From positions 39,117,942-39,181,941 of the forward strand of contig OX387188.1 in the NCBI GenBank assembly GCA_947561395.2: a stretch of DNA of 64,000 bases, written 5' to 3'. Positions 35,613 to 47,615 of this stretch are shown here, piece by piece. Source of the DNA: Buxus sempervirens (taxonomy: Eukaryota > Streptophyta > Magnoliopsida > Buxales > Buxaceae). Both the position numbers and the translations under genes were made by a program. The notes beneath the pieces were generated by a model. That model searched no databases. It was given only the letters and a program-made list of their open reading frames with translations, and was not told the DNA's origin. How positions within the stretch are numbered: the first letter of the stretch is position 1; every line of letters begins with the position of its first letter.

Positions 35613-35838
35613 GGGAAATTTACATCTACACCCCTTGAGGTTTGGGAAAGTGGCACGGACACCCTATGTGGTTTAAAACCTATCACTTACTACCCCTGAA
35701 ATCTTAAAAACCGTCACCGACCACCCATTAGATTAGACTCCCAACATTGTTTATCCACTTTTGTAAATGCCCGAAGTACCCTCATTTTAAATCAAAACAG
35801 TGGTCTTCTTCATTCTTCACCAAGGTAAATAGCTTTCA

Positions 35839-35839
<1 letters not shown>

Positions 35840-35880
<41 letters not shown>
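35840..35880. repeat. 41-A homopolymer
   Basis: An unbroken run of 41 A lies in the left arm of the 2-kb foldback element. The right arm has no matching T run, so it expanded or was inserted after the arms formed. The exact length may be a sequencing estimate. Confidence 0.8.
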
Positions 35881-35882
<2 letters not shown>

Positions 35883-36416
35883 CCGTTGCTTCTTCAAACC
35901 ACATTCTTTCTCCAATCGCACCATCAAAATGATCTAACAAATGGGACGTTAAAGGAGATTGCTGTTGCTATTGACCGGAAGTGATCTCTTGTTTGATGAA
36001 AGTTTTAACATAGGTCTGATGAAAGTTTTCGCAGACTAGTTCATGGAGCCTTCTAAAATAAGTTTTGGTGTTCTTGTTTAGACGTGCCGAAGAGGTAAAA
36101 ATAACAAGGAAAAACAGTTTTTTTTGGTTTTAGATGTTTTGATTTGGACTTTCCGGTGTTCCCACAGAAATAAAATTAAGGTGATTTCATGTATGGAAGA
36201 AAGTTTTTTGGCGATTTAAGCTATGTATCAATGTATGTAGCCTTTTTTTTCCTCTCATGGTATACAAATCTTTGCCAGGAGCCTTAGAATTGCAGACACA
36301 AGATACTCATGAGCCTGAAATGAAACAATGTAACAAAAGCCTTAATTTTGATTCGAGCTCATTGTTTCATTCAGAATCTGAACAATTGGAGTTCTTATTC
36401 TAAACGCATGATCAGG

Positions 36417-36683
36417 TCAGGTCTCCTGTGACATAGCTTGTGTTGCCCAAAGTGGCAGAGGTGCTCGAAATGCAACTGGAAGACTAGAAACAGGGTGATC
36501 AAATGACAAGCTCTCCGCATGAAGAGCATGGCCATCATATGTTCTCCCTTTCCACTCAAAAACTCCTCCAGATTTCACATCCCCAAGTATAGAAATTCCA
36601 AGAGTTGGTAGTCTCTTGGTTGTCCCTCCAACTAAGACAGATCTTGACGGCAAGACAACGGATGGCCCTTGATCCATTAGCAT
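36417..36683 (-). pseudogene. unidentified coding-like fragment inside the foldback element
   Basis: This 88-codon minus frame has protein-like composition (VLVGGTTKRLPTLGISILGD, then SGGVFEWKGRTYDGHAL, then FRAPLPLWATQAM). The neighbouring element arms do not look coding. I do not recognise the family. It could be an exon captured by the Mutator-like element, or a chance frame. It ends soon after FRAPLPLWATQAM with no partner exon that I can find. Confidence 0.3.
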
Positions 36684-37618
36684 TAATTTTTATTTAAGTT
36701 GTGATGATAATGGGTGCTTTTGGTAGGGGAAGCAAAGCCAAACCTCCTAAGAAAAAAAAACAGGAGGAGGAGAAGAATGCAGGATTGAACAAGCTCTGTT
36801 ATTTCATATGAAGGGTGTCATATCATAAGCTGATTGTAGAGGAGGAAATGGTTCTACTGGTAGCGCTTTGGAGGCCTTTTACCCTTTTATGGTAGAAATT
36901 TCTCCTCGTTCTCGGAGTAGAAAAGCAAGTCGAGTGGTTGGAAGAACAATTAATGCTGATGCACAGTTCCTTAGCAATTACAAATGATAAAAATGACAAA
37001 ACGTCTTCAAACTGGGTGTTTGAATCCGAGAGCTTGTATATGATTTTGAGGACATCATGGCATCCTTACGGCACGCAAGACTAGCAGCGGATGTCTCAAT
37101 TGTTTCTTCATGTTTAGTGATCAAAATTATCCTCTTCTTCATATGGTCGGGAAAGGGATACAACCGATCGAGACGAAGATGGGTGGCATTAACCTTCAAA
37201 CTTACATACAAAGACAGAGTCATACGAACAATAATGGTCCAACCAGGGAAAAAGAATAGTTTGGGGAAGAATGGGGTTTGGGGATGAAAATGCTACTCGT
37301 TTTGATGGTGCAATTGGAGGAAGAATGTGGTTTGGGAAAGAAATGGGGTTTTTGCAGGAGTTTGGAAGAGGGAGGATTAGGGTTTTTTTTGGGTGAAAGC
37401 TCTTTACGGAAGAACGAAGAAGACCAATGTTTTGATTTAAAAGGAGGGGTATTTCAGGCATTTAAAAAAGTGGATTAACGGTATTGGGGTTTGATCTAAC
37501 GGTAGGGGTGCTCGGTGACGGTTTTTAAGACTTCAGGGGTAGTAAGTGATCGATTTTGAACCACAAGGGGTGTTCGTACCACTTTCTCAAACCTCATGGG
37601 TGTAGGTGTAAATTTTCC

Positions 37619-38990
37619 AATATTTTATGTAAAAATGGAGAACTGATTTAGATTTGGGAGAAGCAGTTTGAGCATGACGTGGAAAAGTCTTGCCATACTT
37701 ATGAACTTAATATCTTTGCTAAGCAGGTTTTTGGGAGTGTGTCCATCGGCTGCCTGGCTTGGATGCAGTGGAGATAGAGACAGGGATTTGTGGGTCCGAA
37801 CCTCGATTATATGGTAACCGTTATCTGGAGACATTCGTTGGCATTGTAGGAATCGGATACGTGTACTGCTTGTCGATGGAATGCTTGACATGACATTGAC
37901 TGTACATGTTAGGTAGGTGCTATTCTGATCCACTCTTTGCTTAATCTCGTTACCATTTTCCTTTAAATGGATCAACATCACCACCCCAATGCAATTCATT
38001 ACCAAAAAAAAAAAAAAAACACCCCAATGCAATTACTTATCAAGAAGAGGCTCCCGATTCCCGAGAATCAGCAAAACCTGGTCTTACTTGTCTTATTGAA
38101 GGTGAAAAGGCTTCTAAATGGCTGGGATATGGAATATAATTTGTAGCCAGAGAATATAATTTGTAGCTAGAAGGTGAAGAAGAGGAAAGTAAATGATTAA
38201 CATCATCTGCTGGGTGCTCAGAACTGCTGGGCATCCAGCATCCAATGGGAATCCCATTGGATGTTGGATGCCCAGCAGATGATGTGAATCCGAAAGTAAA
38301 AGCATGTACTTGATCCAAGTTTGGATGCAGACGGGTTCTTGTATTATCTGTAAAGAGCCTTTAACCATATCTAGACGTGGCCCCAGAGAAATCAAGAAAC
38401 GTGCTAGTTGGAGACAATAAAGTGGTTCTTTCGTTCAAAGGCGTTTGGTGCTAACTTTGTCACCTTCTCAGAAATTTCTATCCAGAATAATTTCATATGC
38501 AAGAAACTCTCTTTGGGATTTGACAAAGCCCCATGAATTAGGTCAAGTAGGGGAACCTGCTAATCGATTATTATTATTATTTTAAAAAAAAATGTATTTT
38601 CTTGTACAAGCAAACGAATTTATGGGATCACATTCAGTGGGGGGGGCCACCATACATTTGAAGGCTCCACCATTCATTTATGAGGGGTTCTCTACAGCAT
38701 GCGCTGTAGACGATGTCCATCTGAATTAAATTTCTGGTACTCATTCTTGGTTTTAAACCAACAGGGTGAATCCTGATTTGATGGACTTCGTAAGCTGACA
38801 AGTCACATTAGTTAGCTGGTTTTAAATGAGATCTATTGCTTTCAAATTTCAATCCATGAACACTCACCTATGACCATGGCCTTTCCAGAACTTGAGAGAC
38901 TTTAATCTGGCTCATTCAAGCGCATGCTTAGTCCAAGTCGGTAGACTCCTCCACAGCCAAATTCGTTAGGATTGGGATCGGTCAGGCTAC
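37619..38990. other. spacer with a long hairpin, no supported gene
   Basis: Several overlapping minus frames (37625-38032, 38040-38318, 38114-38395) have no recognisable content. A direct duplication of GAATATAATTTGTAGC occurs at about 38131-38168. Confidence 0.4.
38224..38278. repeat. 27-bp inverted repeat, almost no loop
   Basis: CTGCTGGGCATCCAGCATCC at the left is mirrored by GGATGTTGGATGCCCAGCAG at the right, with arms of about 27 bp, one mismatch (G:T in RNA) and a 1-nt centre. Confidence 0.9.
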
Positions 38991-39387
38991 CCCATTTCAA
39001 TACTTTTTAAAAATAATTATGATTCAGTCCCCAAATTTTTTATAATTGAGCATTAGTGATACTGTTCAAAGTAATTGAGAATGAGTGTTATTTTACCATT
39101 CACATAAAACTTTTTCCAAAAATACCCTCAAAACACTTCTTAACCTCGTTAAAACATTTTCCAAAAATACCCTCAAAACACTTCTTAATCTCGTTAAAAC
39201 ATGACAATAAATAAATTTTTTTACAAGTATGTTGAGGGAATCTTTGGAAAAAGTCTTTCATGAACAGTAAAACTACACTGATTCATTATTATTTCTAGAA
39301 AGGTATTACTAATTTTAATTACCAAGAATTTAATGATTGAATCAGGATTATCTTTAAAAAAACATCATTAGAAACCAATTTTCCCAT
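38991..39387. mobile_element. AT-rich foldback MITE, copy 3 of 3, with internal duplication
   Basis: It shares the ordered words and inverted ends of the copies at 15471 and 32448 (for example GAGAATGAGTGTTATTTTAC and CATTAGAAACCAATTTTCCC). A segment of about 48 bp containing CCAAAAATACCCTCAAAACA is tandemly duplicated at about 39115-39206. Confidence 0.65.
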
Positions 39388-40110
39388 TCTATATTAGAAT
39401 TACCTACATGTGGGCTTAATGGTTTAATACAACTTAATAATGTGGATCAGGCCCAATACTTGCTACTCTTTATTAACTTTCTTCACACAGTACCTGTTAA
39501 ATCGACGTTCCAGCCCAATTTGTAAAGAGAGTCAGATTCGATCTATCACGGATTGCTAATGTTTAGTTCCAACTTAGGTTCGGTTTGGACTGGGTAGTAG
39601 CCAGGTCCGGTATGTACTAGTGCATTCGAATTTTCCACAGATCATATTTTTAGATGTAAATATAAATTATTTTATTATAATTGTGATGATCTCAAATATG
39701 TTTTCACCTTATTTGAAATCTGACCGATGCTGAAAAAAAAAAAAAAAAATTTATTTTACAGATTTTATATGTAAATTTGTGAAGGATTTGTCGAGAGGTC
39801 TTTGGCTTTATCGTTTTCATTTTATTTGGTTACAACCAAGATTGAAAATATCTATAGGTTTGGTAGATTTCTTCCATAGATTTGTGAAGAATTTGCTGAG
39901 AAGACTTCATCGTGTTTTTCTAACTTCTATTTGGACTACCTCTTTTGTGAGATTTTGTCATGTGGTATTTTTTTAATATTAAAATTTATTTTCCCTATTC
40001 TAACATTCAAGAGTGAATTATGTTGCACATTTATTGTAGATTTTATTTTATTTAAATAATATTTTCTCCCAAGTGGGGCCACATCTTTTGTGAGCTTTTG
40101 CTTTGTGTGG

Positions 40111-41112
40111 TATTGTTCCTCCGAAATTGGGCCGGTGTAGACACGTGGTGATGTTGATGATGTGTCTCTCCGCGGGCGTACCAGTATCGTTTGATACAAT
40201 GATTTTGGATCGGGTTCTGACTCTGAGCACCTGCTCCGAATCTAAACCGGAGGTTAGTTCAGTCGTACTGCAAGTCACCTGTAATAAAGTTGGTCAGGCG
40301 ATAATACGAAGACTAGGGGTTCCGTCTTCGTTTGGGTTCTTGTAAGTGATTGAAAATGAAAGCAACTAATGGCATGAAACTTCTATATTATAAAATCGAC
40401 CGGAATTAGACTTGACCACAGATTACAACCGATGATCCTCAAAAAAGATAAACCAAAAAAGAGAAAGCCACTGACATTAACAGGACCGGCCTTTCCCGTC
40501 CTTATAGCCGTGAATAGGGTATAAGGAGACGGAATCAGGGGGCGGCTGCTAATACAATAAACTCTTGGGTTCACCTAGGATTGCTATTTAACCGATAGTA
40601 CATGGGTCACCTGGCTTGATCGAAGTCGGTCTCGGGACCGGCTGGTCGGAATCCTGTAGCCGTAGTCAGGGTACAGGATCACGAATCAGGGGCGGCCTCA
40701 ACCTACTTGCTGGTGGCAGGGTTTTGATGTCGATCGGAGTAAACAGGGGCCTAGAATGTCACTGTGACAGGAAACAGTGAGAGAAGTCCTAGTTTATCCT
40801 TTTGGCTATAGTGTAGGAGACGGGATAAAGATCATGGATGATCAGAATAATATTATGATAATCGGTTGCGGTTGGATGGATTGTGTCCTTGAGCTCTTCG
40901 GATTTGTGCCTTTTATAGCAAATCATTGACGGTTGCTTAACGTCCCACTCTTGCACGATTTTCTTAGAGGTTAATCATCTGCCTTCTTCAGTTCATGAAT
41001 GATAACCATTCGGCCACGATCTCCAACTATTAACCGCTCAAGCGGTAGATGGTTATTCTTTAACGGCCGATGGTATGATCCCTTGAATACATTTGAAGAT
41101 AGCTTGTCGTAT
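40111..41112. repeat. dispersed repeat family, copy A (unclassified, about 1 kb)
   Basis: Sequence from TATTGTTCCTCCGAAATTGG onward is colinear with 62970-64000, sharing ACACGTGGTGATGTTGATGA, GCAAGTCACCTGTAATAAA, TTCACCTAGGATTGCTA and CTACTTGCTGGTGGCAGGGT. Moderate divergence (roughly 20% by eye) implies an old family. No coding frame with known content. It could be part of an LTR or a non-autonomous DNA transposon; I could not find its ends or a target duplication. Confidence 0.75.
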
Positions 41113-41729
41113 GTGCTTACAAGGCTTTAACTGAATTCTTGGCCTATGTGTGTGCCGACGTGGCCTATCTGAATGAATAAGGCCTACGTGCATGGCCTTT
41201 CTAATTGAAGTAAGCCATGTGGATACTACGTGGCTTGCTCTCATTAGTCGATCTGTATAGGGTGTAAACATGTATTTTTTTAATGTCAAAATTTCTCTTG
41301 ATTATTTTTAACACATGATATTTTGGCTAACGCTAAATGTTTTGTTAATAAAGCTTTGTGGTCTTTTATATCCGATGGCTAGTTCGAAACTCACCCTCTT
41401 CAAACCAAAGGGAGCATGTACTCGACAAACCTATGTTTAGTTGAGACATTCTGAGTCACTCGGGGCGCTGTGTCATGTATCAAGCTTACGAGTTTTGCTT
41501 TAAAGCTGCGCTCTCCAAGAAGATACATGTATAATGGGTGTGTATGTATATTATCAATGTGTTAGGTAAGCAATACTTATAACAAAAGTACTCCAAAAAA
41601 AAAAAAAAATGGTGTGATTATCTTTGTGTGGTTTCCATTGAGGTGACATCCAAAACATTTGTTTTGAGTTTTTGAAAAATCAGTAAATAGCATTGAGGGC
41701 GGCATTTATTGGATTAAGATCATCTACAG
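41113..41729. other. spacer before the LINE
   Basis: No gene is visible. The last 14 bases (41716-41729, AAGATCATCTACAG) are the target duplication of the LINE that follows. Confidence 0.5.
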
Positions 41730-42856
41730 TTTTTTTATTTTATTTTTTATTTTTTATATTGAAACAAGAAAAAGACAACACCAGAATTAAGAGATAATAA
41801 CATTACAACGACAGTAGGTTCGTCCCACAAAGTCATCATTGCAGACATGGAAAACCTCATCAGGTAGATTCCTCCTCCAGAAGCATGAGTACTTGTTCAG
41901 TGCAAAGTTTGCTAGGCAGTCAGCTGCCATATTTGCTTCCCTATAGATGTGAACGACATTGATGTCTTCAAAAAAATTCCACAGTGACCACGCTTCTTCA
42001 ATGAGTGGTCTGATCTTCCAAGGGACTGATGTCTTCAAAGATAGGCACTCCACCACTAGATTGGAATCACTCTCAACACAGACTTTTTTAAAATTTAGAG
42101 CTTTTGCAACCTTCAGGCCCTCGATCAATGCTTGCGCTTCTGCAACCATAGCAATAGTAGAACCAATTCTCTGGGCTAAGGCAGCCTTAACATTTCCATC
42201 TTCATCTCGGAGTATCACACCAATTGCTGTCGATCCAAGAGCTCCACGAGCTGCCCCGTCCACATTCAGCTTGACCCAGTGTTGCCTTGGTCTCTTCCAT
42301 CTAATAAAGATATCTTCAGTATGTTTCTTCCTTGAGCTTTGAGCTTTGTCCATGAATGCCTCTGAGTCAGCCTGTAATAGGAAAAAACGAGACAATTTTA
42401 GATGCAAATCTGGTTTCTTATTATCAAACAGTACCTTGTTTCGGGTATTGTAGACACCCCAAATTGCACTACAGAATGAGAAAGTAATAAAAACATGTAA
42501 TTAAAGCTTAAAACAGGTCAAAAATGCATAAAAACTGACAAAGCAGGCGTTGCCTGTATTGCATTCACGGGCCAGTTGCGCCCGAAGTCTCTCTACGGTC
42601 AGGCGCGCCCGTATTGGAAATACAGGCACCATTGGACCGTAAATGATTTACGGTCACTAAAGACTCGTGCGAGTTTTATTCTTCTCTCGATTTCCGAGCT
42701 TTATCTTTAGTCCAATATCCCTTTAAATGAGCAAATTATGTCTTTTATTCGCTGAAGCCACCTTGGTTGGCTATGGATGGGCATTATCTCTGTTTTTCAC
42801 TCTGTCCTGAGGATCAGGATATATCCTTCTGGACCTGCCTTGCCCCTGTGCTTGCC

Positions 42857-42864
42857 TATAAATA
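42857..42864 (+). promoter_or_regulatory. TATA box of the solo LTR
   Basis: TATAAATA lies in the context CTTGCCTATAAATAGAGGGC. Transcription would begin near 42890, antisense to the LINE. Confidence 0.6.
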
Positions 42865-43064
42865 GAGGGCTTTTCCTCAAGCAAAAGACCACGAAAATTT
42901 GAAGTCTAAGGAGCTCCAAGAGAAGAAGAGGAACCCCTGCTGCTTTGCTTGTTCAATCCAGGTAAGTCCCTTTTCCCTTTTATTTTCTGTCTTCAATTCT
43001 AGATGTAATAGGATCATCTCTATTGCTGTAGAATAAGGCCATCTTGTATTTAGTATTCCTAAAC

Positions 43065-43312
43065 TTGCCTTCAAGTACCTCAAGAGTCTCTCTAGCCGTA
43101 AAACGTGAAGAGAGAGCTAGGGGAAAAGAGAACAGGTGGATCCCTAGAATAGAACCCCATATCTGTTTTTTCTAGAATAAGGCCTTTGATTGTGATTGTA
43201 TAACCAAACCTATCTCCAAGTACCTCAAGAATCCTCTTTAGCCGTAAAACGTGAAGAGAGAGCTAGGGGAAAAGAGAACAGGTGGATCCGTAGGGTAGAC
43301 CCCCATGTGCTC
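43065..43312. repeat. 146-bp-spaced direct repeat in the solo LTR
   Basis: A block containing GCCGTAAAACGTGAAGAGAG and AGAACAGGTGGATCC occurs at about 43070-43160 and again 146 bp downstream, with a few differences. Confidence 0.85.
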
Positions 43313-44710
43313 TAATCTGTGAGATGTGGTTGCTTTGGATATCTTGATCATGTTTTAATGGTTTTTATGATGAATCTGAATGAATCACATGAATCTATGA
43401 TGTTGATAGCATGAGATCCCCACTTTTTGATAAAATTTGGATTTTCACCACTTTTGCACCTACAGCACTGTTTTCGTGATTTTTGTGATTTTAGGCTAAG
43501 ATCTTGGATTTATCATGATCAATATGATAGATCTGAATCCAAAAGCCTGAAAATAAATTCTAGGGTTTCATGATGTGGTTTTTAAATCGTTTTTCATTAT
43601 TGAGAGAAGACTCTATGGTCTAAATTCTCCCCTTTTGATGTTCTTCATCAATGTGGGTATTTTTGGTTTTGATTTTTTGATTTAATGTGAAATCTGAGCT
43701 TTACATATGTCATGGACTGTTCAAGTTCAATTTTGAAATATTTTATAAAAATCATATTTTTCTAGATTTCTAGAATTTGACTTGAAACCAGATTTTTGGA
43801 TTTTTCACTTTAAATTGATTTTATTTGATTTTATCTCAATTTTATTTTGATCATGAAACCCTAGGAATGGTATGATCATATTTGAAAGTTCTGGATCAAT
43901 CAGACTATTCATATGAAAAAACCATATATTTTTGTCTTTTTTTGTGATTTTTCCTGATTTTATAGCAAGCTTTTTCCTTTATTTTAACATGAACAATACC
44001 TGGCAACCACCTTGTGTGGATGAATAGGGGTGCCTAACACCTTCCCCTGTTCATAACTTAATCCCCTTACCCATCTCTGATTGTTTTTTTTAAGAGGGTT
44101 ATTTTTACCCTAAAATTGCCTTTTGTGCTTATTTAATATTTTGGTGTCCATTCACACCTAAATTGAATGGTGGCGACTCTTTGTTTAATTTAATCCCACG
44201 TGATGATAGAGGAAACCATTGGATTTTGATTTTTTCCCATATCTCACAGGTATTCCACATAATCCAACTGCTGTTGGCCCAAGCAACAGCCTTCCTTTGC
44301 ATAGAGGATTCACTCTCATTGTTTAGATTGAGGATATGGTCAAACACCCAATCCTTGCAACTTTGGTTCACGTTCTGATCTGGTAGTCTTCCTCTCATTG
44401 CCCCAAACCACAAAGCTCTCATAAAATCACATTTTAAAAATAGGTGCTCGCATGACTCTTGTTATTTTTTGCAGAGAATGCATACTTCCTTTGCTGCTCC
44501 CAACCTGTTTCTAAGCAAATCATTAGTAGGTAATCCTCCCAAGATGTATTTCCAGAGGAAAAGTTTTACCTTTTGTGGACATGGGATTTTCCACAACCTC
44601 AGCCATTTACTCTCTTCTGATGTGGCATCCTCAGAACTTGTTAACATTTTGTAAGTAGAAGACACTGAGTACATACCTGAGGCTGTACCTCTCCAGATTA
44701 TTTTATCGGT

Positions 44711-47601
44711 TGTAACGCCCCGGATCCAAGTTACGTAGAGAAACCGTAACTTATCTCCGAAGGTTAATATATAACCCAGGATAGCAATATCAGAGTGACA
44801 GAAACATGAATGAAATAATAACTGGATAATCAGAGTGCACTATAACCCAAGCTCAAAGATAAAATACTATAACCAATACTAACTCACATGAACCGAGCAT
44901 ATACCGCTGGTGCCATCCTTACCAGAAACTGAAAACAAAACAAAACAAAACGAAACATAATGAGATACTAATATCCCAGTAAGCAGCACATGCATGCACA
45001 AATACAGTTTATCAGTTCTAAAATATAGTACAATTATGAATCATGCAACAGTAGCGACAATACATCCGTTCCGAATAACCTGAGAAATCCAATAGTAATC
45101 CATCAACAGTATAAGATACAAGAGTAATCCAGTTTAACAAACATGTCTATAATATCAAATTAGCAGTTGATAAGTCACCACAGGACTCATGAAATAAGAC
45201 TGCCTTTAACTAGTGTAAGACCATGCTCACTATGCCACCTCCCGGCTTATGAGCGAAGCCGAGCTACACGGTCATCGACTTATTGCGGGAGAACCCATCC
45301 AGATACAGTAATGAGTTGGCATGTACTATCCTATCATAGCCGCAACCAACCAGATACAGTGAAGGCCTCATCGAGATACACGATGGAACGCGTATGTGAA
45401 CAAAGTGTTACGACTAGCAAAGGACAATCCTTCCCACTATCTAGCTCCTAACATGGATCCATATCGAGCTATGCCCACTAGACTCTAAAACCAAAACCAA
45501 CGGAGAAATCCAGTAAGCACAACTCATCTCAATCTCAATCATATCATCCCGAGCCACACGGGACATCCCCGAGATACACGGAGGTAACAACATCCCGAGG
45601 TACACGGGGCATCTCCGAGATACACGGAGGTATCACAACTACCCAAGTACATGAGCATCACAAACCGTATCTCCAAGTACATGGAGGAAAACCAATTCCA
45701 AGCCAAAAACCCAATCATTCAAAATCAATTTAAATCCTCTTTCCGAAAAAATCCGCATAAAACCAGTTCGATGTAAATATTCCATAATCACGACAATCTC
45801 GTCTAAACTGAGGTTAAAATCCAATGATAATAATCAAGGTTTAACCGTATCCCAAGATCAGAAATTTATAAACACAACTTCATCCAAATAATAAGTTTTT
45901 CAAGTATTTTCTTTTAATCTTTCCAAGTACAATTTAAACCCCCTAACATTTTCCTTGTTTAATTACCGTATTTTCCCAACCTAATTTAACAGTTAAATTT
46001 TTTTAAAGAGTTTCATCATAGTATTTTACTCCATTCCTTCTTATTTCAATTTGACTTGGTTTGTTCAAATAAGCTTTCTCTTGCCCCAACAAAATAGTAT
46101 TAATTTCTGTAGTTCTTCAAAGGCTTGGCACACCCTCCGATAACCAAAATTTTCATTTATATTTACTTTATAAGTTCTTTCCATTAACTTCCATAAAACC
46201 CCTTTAAGAGTCAAATTTGAATAAAAGTGTTGTTCTCAACTACTACCTTCCCAAAATTCTTTGATCACCTTCTTAAAAATCCTTTTCGTGCAATATGTCA
46301 GATTGCATCTTAACTATTTCTTTTCTCTTTACTATTATTAAATTGTCAATATCTTAATTTTAAATTAAGTTACAAATCTCAAAATCCATTTTTAAACACT
46401 TTTTCCCTGAATTTTGATTCTTCTTTCAAAATATAACTAAAATGTAATTACGTATTTGGGGTTTGAACTTATTTGTTGAATCTAACTAAAATCTAAACTA
46501 AAAAGTAATTATTTAGGTTCGGTGTACTAATTTATTAATACAGTAAAAGTTTTACACTAAAATGTAATTATTTTCTAAAATAATACATCAATTTTTATTT
46601 ATTATAGATGTTTTGCACCAAAATTTAAATATTTAGATAACATCGTCTTCTCCAACTCGCACAGCGAACCAGTCCGCGATTTGTAAATTTTTAAAGCCTT
46701 TCCATGCTCAACACATATTACTAAATGGTTTTAAACCACATGCAATCATCTAATACTATATTAAACTAGATTTTAAGCTTATCAAAGTAAATTTAAACAT
46801 GAGGAAATCGACATAATATCTACCGTTTTCACCAACACGAAAATAGCAACTCATGAAGAAAGAAAACTACTTACATCCTAGTTGCTGATTTAGAGTGGTT
46901 GAAACCCTTCATTCTTCTGATTAAAATTTCTGCATCCAACTTCCCATTCAGTCGCTCACTCTTTCATTGTATTAATGTGAGCCCACCGAATATCAGCTTT
47001 AATTCTCCAGATTCCATCCTTTGAAAGAGATCTTCAATTCGATAGTTTTCTTTTCCTCAGCAGCAATTACGAGTTGATCAGATCTGCTTATTCTTGAATC
47101 AAACGAATCTTATGATGCTCCGATCACCAAGACATTCCAATTCTCTCTGCAAAAATAAAAACTAATTTTCAGATCTGAATTGAACATCTCCTCTTTTAAA
47201 CCCTAACTCTCCTTCCCTTGATTCTCTGACGATCTCCCTCTCTTGATCGGCAAAGGAGCCAACAGAACTCACGAACTAAACACTTCCCTTATATAGTTGT
47301 TGCCAAGCTTTGCTTAAGACCTTGATCCTATACTTGCCGCACCAACAAGACTCCCTACACCAGCACCCCCATTTGTTTAATGTCTCCTATTTGCCACGTC
47401 ACCAAAACAAAATAAACCAACAAATAAAATCCCAGCAATTGCTCAAACCTATTTAAAGGTAATTATCCCCTTCTGGTTCAACCAAAAAGAAAAATCCTTA
47501 GCTTAACTCTTTGGTCTCCTTCCTATGCAAAATTATTAATTTGCCTTAATTTAATTACCAAAATAACAAATTTTATTGAAATTAAAATTTGGGATTTTAC
47601 A
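44711..47601 (-). repeat. left LTR (3' LTR on the minus strand), 2891 bp
   Basis: Read on plus it begins TGTAACGCCCCGGATCC and ends GGGATTTTACA; on minus it begins TGTAAAATCCC. Segments I compared with the right LTR at a fixed offset of 5232 are identical, including both longest open frames. A minus TATA box (CTATATAAGG) lies at 47287-47296. A degenerate minisatellite with 'gagatacacgg' units lies at 45546-45690. Confidence 0.95.
47287..47296 (-). promoter_or_regulatory. TATA box in the left LTR
   Basis: CTATATAAGG on minus. The same box lies at 52519-52528 in the right LTR, which is the promoter copy for the element. Confidence 0.6.
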
Positions 47602-47615
47602 TACTCTCCTCCTTT
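47602..47615 (-). promoter_or_regulatory. polypurine tract of the LTR element
   Basis: AAAGGAGGAGAGTA on minus, directly adjoining the 3' LTR that starts TGTAAAATCCC. The family uses this as the primer for plus-strand DNA synthesis. Confidence 0.8.

Larger units (their letters stand above)
35613..37618. mobile_element. Mutator-like foldback element (2.0 kb) with about 300-bp TIRs
   Basis: The left arm begins GGGAAATTTACATCTACACC; the right arm is its inverted copy (GGTGTAGGTGTAAATTTTCC at the end). Complementarity continues through GGTGACGG, GTCTTCTTCATTCTTC and AACCACATTCTTTCTCCAAT to about 35935 and 37300. The flanking 9-mers GAAATTTTA and AATATTTTA match at 7 of 9, fitting a decayed 9-bp Mutator duplication. 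The arms carry a 41-A run on the left only. The 1.3-kb centre has no transposase but contains a minus-strand frame (36417-36683). Confidence 0.7.
42449..44248 (+). mobile_element. solo LTR (1.8 kb) inserted in the LINE
   Basis: It begins TGTAGACACCCCAAATTG and ends ATCTCACA, with TG...CA termini. The 5-bp target duplication GGTAT is at 42444-42448 and 44249-44253. The LINE frame reads through cleanly when the insert is removed. It has no internal coding domain and no second LTR, so it is most likely a solo LTR left by unequal recombination. A TATA box at 42857 and a GTAAGT donor at 42961 (AATCCAG|GTAAGT) imply plus-strand transcription. The TGTAGACACCCC start and a GGTGGCGACTC word near the right end recall Tat-type gypsy elements, a weak clue. 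Confidence 0.8.

Noticed and set aside
37625..38395. Overlapping minus frames of 92-135 codons
   Set aside because: Mutually overlapping, no recognisable domain, and partly made by the 27-bp palindrome.
45167..45451. 94-codon plus frame, repeated at 50399-50683
   Set aside because: It is the same stretch of each LTR; the repetition comes from the LTR pair, not from a conserved gene.
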